Positions 37,810-49,842 of a stretch of DNA of 64,000 nt are shown piece by piece (the first letter of the stretch is position 1; every line of letters starts with the position of its first letter). Origin of the DNA: Silvania confinis (GTDB lineage Bacteria > Pseudomonadota > Gammaproteobacteria > Enterobacterales > Enterobacteriaceae); assembly GCF_025564085.1 (NCBI RefSeq), contig NZ_JAMGZJ010000067.1:62001-126000 (forward strand). The letters run 5' to 3'. The position numbers and the translations under genes are program-made. A model generated the notes under the pieces. It saw only the letters and a program-made list of their open reading frames with translations. It was not told the origin of the DNA and did no database searches.

Positions 37810-40257
37810 TTATAACCGCACTGGATCGATATGCCAGATGGTTTCGGCATACTCTTTGATGGTGCGGTCAGACGAGAAGTAGCCCATGTTGGCGATGTTG
37901 TGCATCGCTTTGGTGGTCCACTCTTCTTGTTTACGATACAGCTCGTCAACCCTGTCCTGACAATCCACATAGCTGCGGAAGTCTGCCAGCACCTGATAGT
38001 GATCGCCAAAGTTAATCAGCGAATCCACCAGATCGCGGTAGCGGCCAGGCTCGTCCGGGTTAAACAAGCCGGTGGCGACCTGCGTCAGCACCTGGCGCAG
38101 CTCTTCATCCTGCTCGTAAAATTCCCGCGGGTTGTAGCCCTGCTTACGCAGTTCCTCCACCTCTTCCGCCGTATTACCGAAGATGAAGATGTTCTCTTCA
38201 CCCACGTGCTCCAGCATCTCGACGTTAGCACCGTCCAGCGTGCCGATGGTCAGCGCGCCGTTCAGAGCAAACTTCATGTTACTGGTGCCGGAGGCTTCAG
38301 TACCCGCCAGCGAGATCTGTTCCGAGAGATCGGCGGCCGGAATGATCATCTGCGCCAGGCTCACGCTGTAGTTCGGGATAAAGACGATCTTCAGTTTGTC
38401 GCCAATCTGCGGATCGTTGTTGACCACTTTCGCCACGTCATTGATCAGATGAATAATGTGCTTCGCCATGTAGTAGGCCGAGGCTGCCTTACCGGCAAAG
38501 ATATTCACCCGCGGCACCCAATCGGCATCCGGATCGGCCTTGATGCGGTTGTAGCGCACAATCACGTGCAGCACGTTCATCAGCTGACGTTTGTACTCGT
38601 GGATACGTTTGATCTGCACGTCGAACAACGCTTTTGGGTTGGCAACCACGTTCAGGTGCAGCGCCAACCATACTGACAGGCGCTTTTTATTCAGCAACTT
38701 GGCATCGCGCACCGCTTTGTTTACCGTCGGGAAATCTGCGTGCTGTTCCAGCTCGCTCAGCTGGCTTAAATCGGTACGCCAGGTGCGGCCGATATTTTCG
38801 TCAAGCACCTCTGAGAGCGGCTGGTTGGCCAGCGCCAGCCAGCGACGCGGCGTAACGCCGTTGGTCACGTTGCAGAAACGCATCGGGAAGATCTTCGCGA
38901 AGTCGGCAAACAGCGACTGCACCATCAGGTTGGAGTGCAGTTCGGACACGCCGTTGACCTTGTGGCTGATCACCACCGCCAGCCACGCCATGCGCACCCG
39001 ACGGCCGTTGGACTCGTCGATAATCGAGGTGCGGCTCAGCAGACCGGTGTCGTGCGGATACTGCTCCTGCACGGTTTTCAGGAAGTAATCGTTGATCTCA
39101 AAGATGATCTGCAGATGGCGCGGCAGAATTTTGCCCAGCATGTCCACCGGCCAGGTTTCCAGCGCTTCGCTCATTAACGTGTGGTTGGTGTAGGAGAACA
39201 CCTGGCACGTCACCTCAAACGCCTCATCCCAGCTGAACTTATGCTCATCGATCAGCAGACGCATCAGTTCAGGGATCGACAGCACCGGATGGGTGTCGTT
39301 CAGGTGAATGGCGGTTTTTGCCGCCAGGTTGGCGTAGGTTTTATGCAGCTGATAGTGACGGCTTAGAATATCCTGGATGGTCGAGGAGACCAGGAAGTAC
39401 TCCTGACGCAGGCGCAGCTCGCGCCCGGAATAGGTCGAGTCATCCGGGTACAGCACGCGGGAGACGTTCTCGGAGTGGTTTTTATCCTCCACTGCCGCAA
39501 AGTAGTCGCCCTGGTTAAATTTGCCGAGGTTAATCTCGCTACTGGCCTGGGCATTCCACAGGCGCAGCGTGTTGGTGGCGTCAGTGTCGTAGCCTGGAAT
39601 GATCTGGTCGTAGGCCACCGCCAGGATCTCTTCGGTTTCGACCCAGCGGGTCTTCTTGCCTTCCTGTTGCACGCGCCCGCCGAAGCGCACTTTGTAGCGC
39701 GTGTTGTGGCGCTTGAACTCCCACGGGTTGCCGTATTCCAGCCAGTAGTCCGGGGACTCTTTCTGCCGTCCGTCAACGATGTTCTGTTTGAACATGCCGT
39801 AATCGTAGCGAATGCCGTAGCCGCGTCCCGGCAGGGCAAGCGTCGCCAGCGAATCGAGGAAGCAGGCCGCCAGACGCCCGAGGCCGCCGTTGCCTAAACC
39901 CGGATCGTTCTCTTCATCAATCAGCTCTTCTAAATCTAACCCCATCTCTTCCAGCGCGTTTTTTACGTCGTCATAGATACCCAGTGACAACAGCGCATTG
40001 GAAAGGGTGCGGCCAATTAAAAACTCCATCGACAGATAGTAAACCTGCCGGGTCTCCTGCGAGAGCTGGGCGCGGTTCGAGCGCAGCCAGCGTTCTACCA
40101 GACGATCGCGCACTGCAAACAGAGTAGCGTTCAGCCACTCGTGTTTGTTGGCAATCACCGGATCTTTGCCGATGGTGAACATCAGCTTATAAGCAATTGA
40201 GTGCTTTAACGCCTCAATGCTCAATGTGGGAGACGCATAAGAAAATGGTGCATTCAT
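37810..40257 (-). CDS. glgP: Glycogen phosphorylase
   Basis: This is 815 residues, a GT35 enzyme that removes glucose-1-phosphate from glycogen chain ends. The pyridoxal-phosphate lysine lies in [16 protein letters not shown], and the N-terminal ATP/AMP-site region of animal enzymes is absent. It is the last gene of glgBXCAP, 19 bp after glgA. HPr is known to bind the E. coli enzyme and modulate it. Confidence 0.98.
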   Translation of the reverse strand: MNAPFSYASPTLSIEALKHSIAYKLMFTIGKDPVIANKHEWLNATLFAVRDRLVERWLRSNRAQLSQETRQVYYLSMEFLIGRTLSNALLSLGIYDDVKNALEEMGLDLEELIDEENDPGLGNGGLGRLAACFLDSLATLALPGRGYGIRYDYGMFKQNIVDGRQKESPDYWLEYGNPWEFKRHNTRYKVRFGGRVQQEGKKTRWVETEEILAVAYDQIIPGYDTDATNTLRLWNAQASSEINLGKFNQGDYFAAVEDKNHSENVSRVLYPDDSTYSGRELRLRQEYFLVSSTIQDILSRHYQLHKTYANLAAKTAIHLNDTHPVLSIPELMRLLIDEHKFSWDEAFEVTCQVFSYTNHTLMSEALETWPVDMLGKILPRHLQIIFEINDYFLKTVQEQYPHDTGLLSRTSIIDESNGRRVRMAWLAVVISHKVNGVSELHSNLMVQSLFADFAKIFPMRFCNVTNGVTPRRWLALANQPLSEVLDENIGRTWRTDLSQLSELEQHADFPTVNKAVRDAKLLNKKRLSVWLALHLNVVANPKALFDVQIKRIHEYKRQLMNVLHVIVRYNRIKADPDADWVPRVNIFAGKAASAYYMAKHIIHLINDVAKVVNNDPQIGDKLKIVFIPNYSVSLAQMIIPAADLSEQISLAGTEASGTSNMKFALNGALTIGTLDGANVEMLEHVGEENIFIFGNTAEEVEELRKQGYNPREFYEQDEELRQVLTQVATGLFNPDEPGRYRDLVDSLINFGDHYQVLADFRSYVDCQDRVDELYRKQEEWTTKAMHNIANMGYFSSDRTIKEYAETIWHIDPVRL

Positions 40258-40276
40258 ATCAATGATTCCAACATTG

Positions 40277-41710
40277 TTACATCAAGCGTTGATAAAGATC
40301 GCGGTAGGATTGGGCCGCCACTTGCCAGCTGAAATCCATGGCCATCGCCTGCCGCTGAACAAAACGCCATAAAGACGGCCGCGACCACAACACGAACGCA
40401 CGGCGGATCGCGCGCAGTAGCGACCACGCATTACTGTCTTCAAACACAAAACCACTGGCGATACCGTCAGCCAGGTTTTCCAGCGACGTGTCGGAAACGG
40501 TATCCGCCAGTCCACCGGTGCGGCGCACCAGTGGCAGTGTGCCGTACTTCAGACCGTACAGCTGAGTTAAACCGCACGGCTCAAAACGACTCGGCACCAG
40601 GATAACGTCAGCGCCCGCCATAATGCGGTGCGAAAATGCCTCGTGGTAGCCAATCTGTACCCCTACCTGCCCCGGATGTTCGGCCGCCGCCGCCAGGAAT
40701 CCCTCCTGCAGAACCGGATCGCCTGCGCCAAGCAGCGCCAGCTGTCCGCCCTGCTCCAGCAGGCCCGGCAGCGCCTCGAGCACCAGGTCGAGCCCTTTCT
40801 GGCTGGTCAGACGGCTCACCACCGCAAACAGTGGCACCTTCTCGTTGACCTTCAGCCCCATGGCGATTTGCAGCTGACGTTTGTTATCGGCCTTATCTTC
40901 CACCGAGTCGCGGCTGTAGCGCGCGGTCAGCAGCAGATCGGACTCCGGACTCCAGATTTTTTCGTCCACACCGTTCAAAATGCCCGACAGGCGTCCTTCC
41001 CGATGGCGCTGGGTCAGCAGGCCTTCCATCCCGTAGCCAAACTCCGCTTCGGTTATCTCCCGCGCGTAGGTCGGGCTGACTGCCGTAATGTGATCGGCAT
41101 AGAACAGCCCGGCTTTCAGGAACGAAATCTGCCCGTTAAACTCCAGCCCGTGCATGTTAAAGAATGACCATGGCAAATCGATGTCATTCATGTGTTTGGC
41201 TAAATACAGGCCCTGGTAGGCCAGGTTATGCACCGTAAACACCGACTTCGCCGGATGGCCGCGCGCCGCCAGATACGCCGGGGCTAACCCGGCATGCCAG
41301 TCGTGGGCGTGCACCACATCCGGGCGCCAGAACGGATCCAGCCCGGTGGCCATCTCCGCCCCCACCCAGCCGAGCAGTGCAAAACGCAGCACGTTGTCGG
41401 GATAGGCGAATAAGTTGGTGTCGTGGTACGGGCTCCCTGGACGGTCATACAGGTGCGGCGCGTCAATCAGGTAGATGCCCACGCCGTTGTAATGACCAAA
41501 CAGTAATGTGATGCGCCCGGCAAACGTATCGCGACGGCTGACAATCTGCGCATCAGGTATGCCGCGACGAATGTCTGGAAAAGCGGGCAACAGCACGCGA
41601 GTATCGACACCACCGGCAATTTGCGCCGCCGGTAACGCACCAATCACATCCGCCAGCCCGCCGGTTTTCAGCAGCGGGAACATCTCAGAACATACGTGTA
41701 AAACCTGCAT
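40277..41710 (-). CDS. glgA: Glycogen synthase
   Basis: This is 477 residues, a GT5 enzyme. The ADP-glucose site [10 protein letters not shown] includes Lys15, and the C-terminal GT-B domain has [20 protein letters not shown]. It adds glucose from ADP-glucose to glycogen. Two tandem ATGs are possible (41713 and 41710); I chose 41710, which gives the length of the E. coli protein ([10 protein letters not shown]). Either one overlaps the glgC stop, so translation is coupled. Confidence 0.97.
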   Translation of the reverse strand: MQVLHVCSEMFPLLKTGGLADVIGALPAAQIAGGVDTRVLLPAFPDIRRGIPDAQIVSRRDTFAGRITLLFGHYNGVGIYLIDAPHLYDRPGSPYHDTNLFAYPDNVLRFALLGWVGAEMATGLDPFWRPDVVHAHDWHAGLAPAYLAARGHPAKSVFTVHNLAYQGLYLAKHMNDIDLPWSFFNMHGLEFNGQISFLKAGLFYADHITAVSPTYAREITEAEFGYGMEGLLTQRHREGRLSGILNGVDEKIWSPESDLLLTARYSRDSVEDKADNKRQLQIAMGLKVNEKVPLFAVVSRLTSQKGLDLVLEALPGLLEQGGQLALLGAGDPVLQEGFLAAAAEHPGQVGVQIGYHEAFSHRIMAGADVILVPSRFEPCGLTQLYGLKYGTLPLVRRTGGLADTVSDTSLENLADGIASGFVFEDSNAWSLLRAIRRAFVLWSRPSLWRFVQRQAMAMDFSWQVAAQSYRDLYQRLM

Positions 41711-43005
41711 CATCGCTCCTGTTTGATCTGCAGTTTGCGCAGCATTTCACGCGTAACCAGTACGATGCCCTCTTCTGAGCGATAGAAGCGACGCGCATCT
41801 TCTTCGGCGTTCTCACCGATAACCATCCCCTCCGGGATGATGCAGGCGCGGTCGATCACGCAACGACGCAAACGGCATGAGCGTCCTACCCATACATCTG
41901 GCAACAATACTGTCGAATCAATGTTGCAGAAAGAATTCACCCGCACGCGCGGGAACAGCACCGACTGCACCACCACCGAGCCGGAAATGATGCAGCCGCC
42001 GGAGACCAGCGAGTTCAGCGTCATGCCGTGGCTACCGGTACGATCCTGCACAAACTTCGCTGGCGGCAGCGACTCCATGTGGGTACGGATTGGCCAGTTG
42101 TGGTCGTACATGTCCAGTTCCGGCGTCACCGAGGCTAAATCCAGATTGGCCTTCCAGTACGCTTCCAGCGTTCCGACGTCGCGCCAGTACGGTTCTGAGT
42201 TTGGGTCGGACTGCACACAGGACAATGGGAAAGGATGTGCATAAGCCATGCCAGACTTGGTGATTTTCGGGATGATGTCTTTGCCGAAGTCATGGCTGGA
42301 ATTCTCTTCCTTGTCGTCCTCTTCCAGCAGCTCATAAAGATAATCAGCATCAAAGACATAGATGCCCATGCTGGCGAGAGAGCGGGTCGCATCGCCCGGC
42401 ATGGCTGGCGGGTTAGCCGGTTTTTCGACAAACTCGATTACCTTGTCGTTTTCATCCACCGCCATTACACCAAACGCCGACGCTTCGGCAATGGGCACCG
42501 GCATGCAGGCGACGGTGCAGCGTGCACCTTTTTCGACGTGGTCGATCAGCATCCGCGAATAGTCTTGCTTGTAGATATGATCCCCGGCGAGGATCACCAC
42601 GTATTCAGCGTCATAGCGACGAATAATATCGAGGTTCTGCGTCACCGCATCCGCCGTGCCGCGATACCAGTTTTCACCGTGCATGCGCTGCTGAGCGGGC
42701 AGAAGGTCGACAAACTCATTCATCTCTTCGCTGAAGAAGGACCAGCCGCGCTGGATGTGCTGCACCAGGGTATGAGACTGGTACTGGGTGATCACGCCGA
42801 TGCGGCGGATGCCAGAGTTAAGGCAGTTAGAAAGGGCAAAATCGATAATACGGAATTTACCACCGAAGTGGACGGCGGGTTTGGCGCGCTTAATGGTTAA
42901 ATCTTTTAATCGGGTACCGCGGCCGCCAGCAAGAATCAGGGCAACAGATTTTAATGGAAGCTGACGCGCTAACATTAATGGGTCGTTCTTCTCTAACCTA
43001 ACCAT
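41710..43005 (-). CDS. glgC: Glucose-1-phosphate adenylyltransferase
   Basis: This is 431 residues. The N-terminal nucleotidyltransferase has [19 protein letters not shown], including the substrate and effector contacts near Lys39, and a left-handed beta-helix domain ends the protein. It makes ADP-glucose, the committed step of glycogen synthesis, activated by fructose-1,6-bisphosphate and inhibited by AMP. I chose ATG 43005 (MVRLEKND) with AGGAG six bases upstream; the ATG at 43011 falls too close to that site. Confidence 0.97.
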   Translation of the reverse strand: MVRLEKNDPLMLARQLPLKSVALILAGGRGTRLKDLTIKRAKPAVHFGGKFRIIDFALSNCLNSGIRRIGVITQYQSHTLVQHIQRGWSFFSEEMNEFVDLLPAQQRMHGENWYRGTADAVTQNLDIIRRYDAEYVVILAGDHIYKQDYSRMLIDHVEKGARCTVACMPVPIAEASAFGVMAVDENDKVIEFVEKPANPPAMPGDATRSLASMGIYVFDADYLYELLEEDDKEENSSHDFGKDIIPKITKSGMAYAHPFPLSCVQSDPNSEPYWRDVGTLEAYWKANLDLASVTPELDMYDHNWPIRTHMESLPPAKFVQDRTGSHGMTLNSLVSGGCIISGSVVVQSVLFPRVRVNSFCNIDSTVLLPDVWVGRSCRLRRCVIDRACIIPEGMVIGENAEEDARRFYRSEEGIVLVTREMLRKLQIKQER

Positions 43006-43023
43006 GATCAACTCCTTTTATTA

Positions 43024-44997
43024 TCATCTCTGGAATACGCACACACCGTTTGCAGGTCCATGCCAGACTGTCATCACGACCGGATTATCTTCTCCGGCAA
43101 ATGGCGGGATCGCCCGCCATTCTCCTTCAGGTAAAACAATGTCAGCGACTTCATGGGTGGCGTTAAACGTAATAAGCCAGCTATCCGAAAGCAGGATTTG
43201 CAGGCAGGGAACGCTGTTGTGCCACTCATCCGCCGCTAACGGCTGCGCGGCTTTATTCAGCCAACGCACGTTGCCATCACCCTCTTCCCACCACTGATTC
43301 AGGATGAGCGCCGGGATCTGTTGACGCAAATGGACTAGCGCAGCGGTAAACTCGACTAATCCGCTGTTTGCCTGCTGCCAGTCAAGCCAGGTTAATGGGT
43401 TATCCTGGCAGTAGGCGTTGTTGTTGCCGTGCTGGCTGTGTCCATGTTCATCCCCTGCCAGCAACATCGGCGTTCCCTGCGATAAAAGCAGCGTGGTGAG
43501 CAAGGCGTGCACGCTGGCACGGCGTCGCTCAATCACATCCAGCTTGCCACTTAACCCTTCAATACCATGGTTGTAACTGTGGTTGTTGAAGGTGCCGTCA
43601 CGATTTTCTTCACCGTTGGCTTCGTTGTGTTTCTGATTGAAACAAACACAGTCGCGCAACGTAAAACCGTCATGCGCCGTCAGCAGGTTGATTGACGCCG
43701 AGGGTAGCCGTCCATTGTGTTTGAACAGATCGCTGGATGCCGCAAAACGCCCGGCGAACTCCGCCAGCGACAGATCGTGCGCCAGCCAGAAGCGGCGCGC
43801 GCTATCACGGTAATGATCGTTCCACTCCGCAAACAGCGGCGGGAAATTCCCGACCTGATAGCCGCCAGGGCCAATATCCCACGGTTCGGCAATCAGCTTG
43901 ACGCGTGAGAGCAGTGGGCAGTTTTTAATGGCTTCAAACAGCGGCGACTGTGGGTTAAAGTCCGGCGTGCGGCCAATAACCGACGCCAGGTCGAAACGAA
44001 ATCCGTCGACATGGAAGGTTTCAACCCAGTATTTCAGGCATTCATACGCGTATTGCGTCACCGCCGGATGGCTGAGATTGAGCGTGTTACCGCAGCCGGT
44101 CCAGTTGTGGTAATCGCCGTCCTCTCTTAACCAATAATAGCTACGGTTATCGATTCCGCGCAGGGAGAACGTCGGCCCCTCCAGATCCAGCTCGGCGCTG
44201 TGGTTCAGGACGATGTCGAGGATCACCTCAATACCCGCTTCGTGCAGCGCTTTAACCGCATCACGAAACTCGTCCCGGGCACGCGCCGGATCGGCGGCAT
44301 AGCAGGGTGCAAGGGCAAACATCGCCATCGGGTTATAGCCCCAGTAGTTACTGAGGCCAAGGCGCTGCACGCGCGGCTCGCTGGCAAAATGGGCCACCGG
44401 TAGCAGCTCCAGAGCGGTAATGCCGAGCTGCCTGAAATAGGCAATCATCAGCGGATGGCCGAGCGCTTTGTAGGTGCCGCGGATCGCTTCCGGCAGGCCC
44501 GGGTGCAGATACGTCAGCCCCTTCACATGCGCTTCATAGATCACCGTCTTGCCCCAGGGGGTATTGGGCGGTGCATCGTCTTCCCAGTCGTAGTGGTCAC
44601 CCACCACCACGCTTTTGGCTGCTGCCAGGGCGCTGTCGCGGTGATCCGGCGTGTCTTTACCGCCGTGCAGGACCACATCGTCGTTCAGCGTCCCGTCAAC
44701 CTCCTGCGCACAGGGGTCGAGCAGCAGCTTCGACGGGTTAAAACGGTGCCCGTTGCCCGGCTCCCAGGGCCCGTGAACCCGAAAGCCGTAGTGCGTGCCG
44801 GGCCGGGCACTCTCCAGATAACCGTGCCAGATATCACCGCTGCGACCTGGAAGATCGTAGCGATGTTCATTGCCGTTGCCGTCAAACACGCAGAGTTCAA
44901 CCCGCTCTGCATGGGCGGAAAAGAGGGTAAAGTTCACCCCTTTGCCGTCGTAGCTTGCGCCGAGCGGGGCGGGTTGACCGGCCGTGAGTTGGGTCAT
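43024..44997 (-). CDS. glgX: Glycogen debranching enzyme GlgX
   Basis: This is 657 residues, GH13 isoamylase-type: an N-terminal CBM48 domain, then the barrel with nucleophile Asp in DGFRFDLAS, acid/base Glu in [10 protein letters not shown] and the third Asp in [12 protein letters not shown]. It removes the short branches left by glycogen phosphorylase. It overlaps glgB by 4 bp (ATGA) and ends 18 bp before glgC. Confidence 0.97.
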   Translation of the reverse strand: MTQLTAGQPAPLGASYDGKGVNFTLFSAHAERVELCVFDGNGNEHRYDLPGRSGDIWHGYLESARPGTHYGFRVHGPWEPGNGHRFNPSKLLLDPCAQEVDGTLNDDVVLHGGKDTPDHRDSALAAAKSVVVGDHYDWEDDAPPNTPWGKTVIYEAHVKGLTYLHPGLPEAIRGTYKALGHPLMIAYFRQLGITALELLPVAHFASEPRVQRLGLSNYWGYNPMAMFALAPCYAADPARARDEFRDAVKALHEAGIEVILDIVLNHSAELDLEGPTFSLRGIDNRSYYWLREDGDYHNWTGCGNTLNLSHPAVTQYAYECLKYWVETFHVDGFRFDLASVIGRTPDFNPQSPLFEAIKNCPLLSRVKLIAEPWDIGPGGYQVGNFPPLFAEWNDHYRDSARRFWLAHDLSLAEFAGRFAASSDLFKHNGRLPSASINLLTAHDGFTLRDCVCFNQKHNEANGEENRDGTFNNHSYNHGIEGLSGKLDVIERRRASVHALLTTLLLSQGTPMLLAGDEHGHSQHGNNNAYCQDNPLTWLDWQQANSGLVEFTAALVHLRQQIPALILNQWWEEGDGNVRWLNKAAQPLAADEWHNSVPCLQILLSDSWLITFNATHEVADIVLPEGEWRAIPPFAGEDNPVVMTVWHGPANGVCVFQR

Positions 44998-47180
44998 TCC
45001 CCCTCCCGAACCAGCCAGATGGTGGACAGCGGCGGCAGGGTCACGCTCAGGGAGTTTGCACGCCCGTGACTCTCCTGCTCATCGCTCTGCACTAAACCGC
45101 CGTTGCCCGCATTGCTACCGTGATAGTGCATCGAGTCGGTGTTCAGCGCCTCGCGCCATTTGCCCGGCTGATTGATACCGAAGCGGTAGTGATGGCGGGT
45201 CACCGGGGTAAAGTTGCTGGCGACGATGATTTCGTTGCCCGCTTTGTCGCGGCGGACAAAGATCAGCACCGAGCGCTCATTATCATCCACCACCAGCCAC
45301 TCGAAGCCGTAGTCGTCAAAATCGAGCTCATGCAGCGCTTTGTGGTGACGATAGGTTTGGTTGAGGTCGCGGACCAGACGCTGGACGCCGTGGTGCCAGT
45401 TATCGCCGCCTTCCAGCAGATGCCAGTCGAGGCTGCTGTCGTGGTTCCACTCGCGGCCCTGAGCAAACTCGTTACCCATAAACAGCAATTTTTTGCCCGG
45501 GAAGGCAAACATCCAGCCGTAATAGGCGCGCAGGTTGGCAAACCGCTGCCACGCGTCGCCCGGCATGCGATCGAGGATCGATTTTTTGCCGTGCACCACT
45601 TCATCGTGGGAGAGCGGCAGGACAAAGTTTTCGGTGCTGTTGTAAAGCATGCCGAAGGTCAGCTTGTCGTGGTGATGTTGGCGATAGACCGGATCGAGCT
45701 TGAAGTAGTCCAGCGTGTCGTGCATCCAGCCGAGGTTCCACTTGTACCAGAAACCGAGACCGCCCATCGACGGCGGGCGAGAAACACCCGGGAAATCCGT
45801 CGACTCCTCCGCCATCGTCACCGCACCGGGCACTTGCTCACCGAGAATACGGTTGGTGCTGCGTAAAAACTCAATCGCTTCAAGGTTTTCACGCCCGCCG
45901 AATTCATTGGGGATCCACTCCCCCTCTTTGCGGCTGTAGTCGCGGTAAATCATCGACGCCACCGCATCCACGCGCAGGGCATCAATACCGAAACGTTCGA
46001 TCCAGTACAGGGCGTTACCCACCAGGTAGTTAGTGACTTCCCGACGACCGTAGTTGTAGATCAGGGTATTCCAGTCCTGATGGTAGCCTTCGCGCGGATC
46101 GCTGTGCTCGTACAGGTTGGTGCCGTCGAATTCCGACAAGCCAAAATCATCGGACGGGAAGTGGCCCGGCACCCAGTCGAGGATCACGTTCAGACCGGCG
46201 GCGTGCGCGGCATTAATAAAGTAGCGGAAGTCTTCGCGGGTACCGAAACGGCGGGTCGGCGCGTACATGCCGGTGGGCTGATAGCCCCAGCTGCCGTCAA
46301 AAGGGTGCTCGTTAATCGGCAGCAGCTCAAGATGGGTAAAGCCCATCCATTTAACGTACGGCACCAGTTGATCGGCCAGCTCCCGGTAGCTGAGCCAGAA
46401 ATTGTTCTCGGTATGACGACGCCAGGAACCGAGATGGACTTCATAAATCGAAATCGGCATATCGAACTGGTTGGCGCGGATACGTTCCTCGCTCAGGGCG
46501 ACTTTCTCGGGCAGGCCGCAGATCAGCGAAGCGGTTTCCGGGCGCATTTGCGCTTCAAAAGCATACGGGTCGGCTTTGATACGCAGTTTGCCATGCGCAT
46601 CGATCATTTCGAATTTGTAAAGTTGACCGTTTTGCGCGCCGGGGATGAACAGCTCCCAGATGCCGGTTTCGCGACGCAAGCGCATCGGATGGCGGCGACC
46701 GTCCCAGTAGTTGAACTGTCCCACGACTGAGACGCGTCGGGCATTGGGTGCCCAGACGGTAAAGCGGGTGCCGGTGATGCCGTCCATGGTGTCGGCATGG
46801 GCGCCCAGCGTTTCATATGGGCGCAGGTGCGTCCCTTCAGACAGCAGCCAGGCATCCATCTCCTTCAGCAGCGGACCAAAGCTATAGGGATCGTCGATCA
46901 GATTTTGTTGACCATGCCAGAAAACGGCGAGCTGATAGCGGAATGTGTTTTTGCGACGAGCCATCACGCCAGCAAAGAAACCGCGCGAGTCGATACACTC
47001 AAGTTGACCCACCTTGCGGCCGGTTTTTGGTTCAATCACCCAGACTTCCGTCGCGTCAGGTAACAATGCGCGGACTTCCAGCCCTGCCTCTGTGCGGTGC
47101 ATACCAAGTACAGAAAACGGATCGGCAAAATGACCCGCGATAAGCGCATTAATCACGTCTCTCTCAATACGAACGGACAT
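44994..47180 (-). CDS. glgB: 1,4-alpha-glucan branching enzyme
   Basis: This is 728 residues, GH13. The N-terminal CBM48 modules are followed by the barrel with nucleophile Asp in [13 protein letters not shown], acid/base Glu in [13 protein letters not shown] and [14 protein letters not shown]. It creates alpha-1,6 branches in glycogen. It is the first gene of the operon. I chose ATG 47180 ([11 protein letters not shown]), which has AGGA eight bases upstream and gives the E. coli length; the ATG at 47189 has poor spacing. Confidence 0.97.
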   Translation of the reverse strand: MSVRIERDVINALIAGHFADPFSVLGMHRTEAGLEVRALLPDATEVWVIEPKTGRKVGQLECIDSRGFFAGVMARRKNTFRYQLAVFWHGQQNLIDDPYSFGPLLKEMDAWLLSEGTHLRPYETLGAHADTMDGITGTRFTVWAPNARRVSVVGQFNYWDGRRHPMRLRRETGIWELFIPGAQNGQLYKFEMIDAHGKLRIKADPYAFEAQMRPETASLICGLPEKVALSEERIRANQFDMPISIYEVHLGSWRRHTENNFWLSYRELADQLVPYVKWMGFTHLELLPINEHPFDGSWGYQPTGMYAPTRRFGTREDFRYFINAAHAAGLNVILDWVPGHFPSDDFGLSEFDGTNLYEHSDPREGYHQDWNTLIYNYGRREVTNYLVGNALYWIERFGIDALRVDAVASMIYRDYSRKEGEWIPNEFGGRENLEAIEFLRSTNRILGEQVPGAVTMAEESTDFPGVSRPPSMGGLGFWYKWNLGWMHDTLDYFKLDPVYRQHHHDKLTFGMLYNSTENFVLPLSHDEVVHGKKSILDRMPGDAWQRFANLRAYYGWMFAFPGKKLLFMGNEFAQGREWNHDSSLDWHLLEGGDNWHHGVQRLVRDLNQTYRHHKALHELDFDDYGFEWLVVDDNERSVLIFVRRDKAGNEIIVASNFTPVTRHHYRFGINQPGKWREALNTDSMHYHGSNAGNGGLVQSDEQESHGRANSLSVTLPPLSTIWLVREGE

Positions 47181-47390
47181 GGTGTTCATCCTGTTATTTT
47201 ATTCGCCGCCCCCTTTCGCGCGCAGGGTGCAGCTTTAATGTGACCTGTACGGAACAGCACCTATGTGCATCCTCTCTGTTCCATCCAACTTCCAGACGAG
47301 ATGCACGACATCTCGCATAAAGCATAGCCAACGCTGTGTATGACTCCTGATAAAAAAACCCACCAAATGCGTTTTAGTCCTTTATTACGC

Positions 47391-47417
47391 AAAAAAAGGG
47401 GTGACAAATCACCCCTT
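47391..47417 (-). terminator. asd terminator
   Basis: AAGGGGTGA pairs with TCACCCCTT across a 4-nt loop and is followed on the minus strand by seven T's. It lies 16 bp after the asd stop. The remaining gap to glgB (47181-47390) shows no gene and should carry the glgB promoter. Confidence 0.9.
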
Positions 47418-47432
47418 AGTATTAACAAGTTA

Positions 47433-48539
47433 TTACGCCAGCTGGCGCAGCATCCTGCGTAGCGGCTCGGCGGCGCCCCACAAAAGCTGGTCGCCGACGG
47501 TGAAGGCGGACAAATATTCCGGCCCCATATTCAGCTTGCGCAGGCGGCCAACCGGGGTGGTTAGCGTGCCGGTGACGGCGGCGGGGGTCAGTTCACGCAT
47601 CGTGATGTCGCGATCGTTGGGGACGACTTTTGCCCACTGATTGTGCGAAGCGAGCAATTCCTCCACAGTTTGTATGGATACATCTTTTTTCATTTTAATA
47701 GTGAATGCCTGGCTGTGGCAGCGCAGCGCACCCACGCGCACGCACAGACCATCAACCGGGATTGGCGAGGCGGTACGCAGAATTTTGTTGGTCTCTGCCT
47801 GGCCTTTCCACTCTTCGCGGCTCTGGCCGTTATCCAGCTGCTTGTCGATCCACGGGATCAGGCTGCCGGCCAGCGGTACGCCAAAGTTGTCCACCGGCAG
47901 GTCGCCGCTGCGGCTAAGCTGAGTCACTTTGCGTTCGATATCCAGAATCGCCGATGCCGGGTTGGCCAGTTCAGTGGCAACGTGCTGGTGCAGATGACCC
48001 ATCTGGCTCAGCAGCTCGCGCATATGACGCGCGCCGCCGCCGGATGCCGCCTGATAGGTAGCCACGGAGACCCACTCCACCAGATCCTGGGCGAACAGAC
48101 CGCCCAGCGACATCAGCATCAGGCTGACCGTACAGTTGCCGCCGACGAACGTTTTCACCCCGTTGTTCAGGCCGTCCGTGATGACATCCTGGTTAACCGG
48201 GTCAAGAATAATGATGGCGTCGTCTTTCATGCGCAGCGAAGAGGCCGCATCAATCCAGTATCCCTGCCAGCCGCTTTCACGAAGCTTTGGATAAATTTCG
48301 TTGGTATAATCGCCGCCCTGACAGGTAACGATAATGTCGAGCGCCTTCAGCGCTTCCAGATCAAAAGCGTCCTGAAGCGTACCGGTGGACGCAGTGCCGA
48401 ATGCAGGCGCAGCCTGCCCGAGCTGGGAAGTGGAGAAGAAGACCGGACGGATGGCGTCAAAATCGCGCTCCTCAACCATGCGTTGCATGAGTACAGAGCC
48501 GACCATACCGCGCCAGCCGATAAAACCAACGTTTTTCAT
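47433..48539 (-). CDS. asd: Aspartate-semialdehyde dehydrogenase
   Basis: This is 368 residues. It reduces aspartyl phosphate to aspartate semialdehyde, the branch point to lysine, diaminopimelate, threonine and methionine, so it is essential for the cell wall. The NADP-binding N-terminus is [11 protein letters not shown], the nucleophile Cys136 lies in GGNCTVSLM, and the substrate-binding HSQAF segment is present. I chose ATG 48539 (MKNVGFIGW) rather than the 28-codon longer ORF. Confidence 0.97.
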   Translation of the reverse strand: MKNVGFIGWRGMVGSVLMQRMVEERDFDAIRPVFFSTSQLGQAAPAFGTASTGTLQDAFDLEALKALDIIVTCQGGDYTNEIYPKLRESGWQGYWIDAASSLRMKDDAIIILDPVNQDVITDGLNNGVKTFVGGNCTVSLMLMSLGGLFAQDLVEWVSVATYQAASGGGARHMRELLSQMGHLHQHVATELANPASAILDIERKVTQLSRSGDLPVDNFGVPLAGSLIPWIDKQLDNGQSREEWKGQAETNKILRTASPIPVDGLCVRVGALRCHSQAFTIKMKKDVSIQTVEELLASHNQWAKVVPNDRDITMRELTPAAVTGTLTTPVGRLRKLNMGPEYLSAFTVGDQLLWGAAEPLRRMLRQLA

Positions 48540-48714
48540 AGCGTGTTTTCCTGCAGAGATGTGTGCTGAATATGCGAGCCAGAATCCTACTGGCACTGCT
48601 CTCACCTTACAAAATGCAGCCAAAGTCGCAAGTGAAATAAATCAATGATTGCACTGCTATAAGTAATACCACTTATTACCACAATGAATACAGGGAGTTT
48701 GAGGGACAGATAAC

Positions 48715-49311
48715 ATGACTGAAATTATTTCTGCAGCAGTGCTGCTTATCCTGATTATGGACCCGCTCGGGAACCTGCCGATCTTCATGTCGGTACTGAA
48801 ACACACTGAACCGAAGCGACGTCGGGCGATCATGATCCGCGAGCTGTTAATCGCCCTGCTGGTGATGTTTATCTTCCTGTTCGCCGGAGAAAAGATCCTC
48901 GGCTTCCTGAATTTACGCGCCGAAACAGTCTCCATCTCGGGCGGTATTATTCTGTTTTTAATCGCCATTAAGATGATTTTCCCCAGCGCCGAAGGCAGTA
49001 GCAGCGGCCTGCCCGCCGGTGAAGAGCCGTTTATCGTCCCGCTGGCGATCCCGCTGGTCGCCGGGCCAACCATTCTGGCAACCCTGATGCTGCTGTCGCA
49101 TCAGTATCCGAACCAGATGAGCCATCTGGTGATCGCCCTGCTGCTGGCCTGGGGCGGCACCTTCGTCATTTTGTTGCAGTCGTCGCTGTTTTTACGCCTA
49201 CTCGGCGAGAAAGGGGTTAATGCGCTGGAACGGTTGATGGGATTGATTCTGGTGATGATGGCGACGCAGATGTTCCTGGATGGGATCCGGGCGTGGATGA
49301 AGGCGGGGTGA
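48715..49311 (+). CDS. yhgN: YhgN, MarC-family inner-membrane protein
   Basis: This is 198 residues with about six transmembrane helices, including LIMDPLGNLPIF near the start and the VPLAIPLVAGPTILATLML signature of the MarC (UPF0056) family. Despite the name, the family has no proven role in multiple antibiotic resistance, and the function is unknown. It is divergent from asd; a CCCTCTCCC-type hairpin and a long repeat follow. Confidence 0.93.
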   Translation: MTEIISAAVLLILIMDPLGNLPIFMSVLKHTEPKRRRAIMIRELLIALLVMFIFLFAGEKILGFLNLRAETVSISGGIILFLIAIKMIFPSAEGSSSGLPAGEEPFIVPLAIPLVAGPTILATLMLLSHQYPNQMSHLVIALLLAWGGTFVILLQSSLFLRLLGEKGVNALERLMGLILVMMATQMFLDGIRAWMKAG

Positions 49312-49331
49312 GGTATGCCGCACGAACGATC

Positions 49332-49354
49332 CCCTCGCCCCTTTGGGGAGAGGG
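49332..49354. repeat. CCCTCTCCC-type hairpin, copy 5 (after yhgN)
   Basis: CCCTCGCCCC pairs with GGGGAGAGGG across TTT with one mismatch and is followed by TTAGGGTGAGGGG. It lies 20 bp after the yhgN stop and directly before long repeat L. Confidence 0.7.
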
Positions 49355-49384
49355 TTAGGGTGAGGGGAAACATACTGGCATCAG

Positions 49385-49652
49385 TGGTGGTTCCGTTCAC
49401 CTTACGTTCCTTGCTGCTCTGAAACCACCGAACCGGTGAACGTGCCAGGGTGGCTCATCGCCACCCCCCTGGCAACCCGGGCTACCGGCAAGAAAATCGT
49501 CGCTACGCGATACCCTCAGCTTATTCCTTCCGCCTGACGGGGGCGGGCGCAGGTAACGTCCCTGTAAATGCGCCCTCGCCGCGCATCCATGCGCGTCGCC
49601 CCTGGCTACAGGAAACGCTTCGGCGATTTTCAGCCGGACCAGGGTATCGCTG
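49385..49652 (+). repeat. Long hairpin repeat, copy L
   Basis: This 268-bp element runs from GTGGTGGTTCCGTTCAC to GATTTTCAGCCGGACCAGGG. It aligns over its whole length, with substitutions and small gaps, to the reverse complement of 49843-50106. Visible stems are CGTTCAC with GTGAACG, and GCCAGGGTGGC with the GCCACC-to-CTGGC arm. It contains no supported ORF. The family is not one I can name (it is not ERIC or REP). Confidence 0.85.
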
Positions 49653-49842
49653 TAAGATCTTATTTTTCTTTAATATGACATCGCTTAAATATTGCGCGCA
49701 GTTGTCTACCAGCTCAGCGAAATCGGTGTTGTGATCGAATGGCGTGGTAAATAAAGAGAGGCTCTGGAAGGCTGCTCGCATAATCAGAAATTAAATCTCC
49801 AGCAGTGAACATAGTCAGGTAAGCACAACACCCAAAGCGGCT
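49653..49842. other. AT-rich spacer between the inverted long repeats
   Basis: These 190 bp are flanked by the two inverted copies and are clearly richer in A and T than their flanks. On the minus strand a stretch of about 40 codons (49781 to about 49660: FQSLSLFTTPFDHNTDFAEL and onwards) has a protein-like composition and then runs into repeat L. It may be the remnant of a gene. I recognise no family. Confidence 0.35.

Noticed and set aside
45120..45866. 248-codon open frame opposite glgB
   Set aside because: Antisense to well-conserved GlgB catalytic regions, with no ribosome site or recognisable fold.
47643..48569. 308-codon open frame opposite asd
   Set aside because: It lies entirely within the essential asd gene with no recognisable domain; composition is shadow-like.
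49450..49734. 94-codon open frame across long repeat L
   Set aside because: It follows no codon pattern, covers the repeat's hairpins and is not preserved in the matching copy R.
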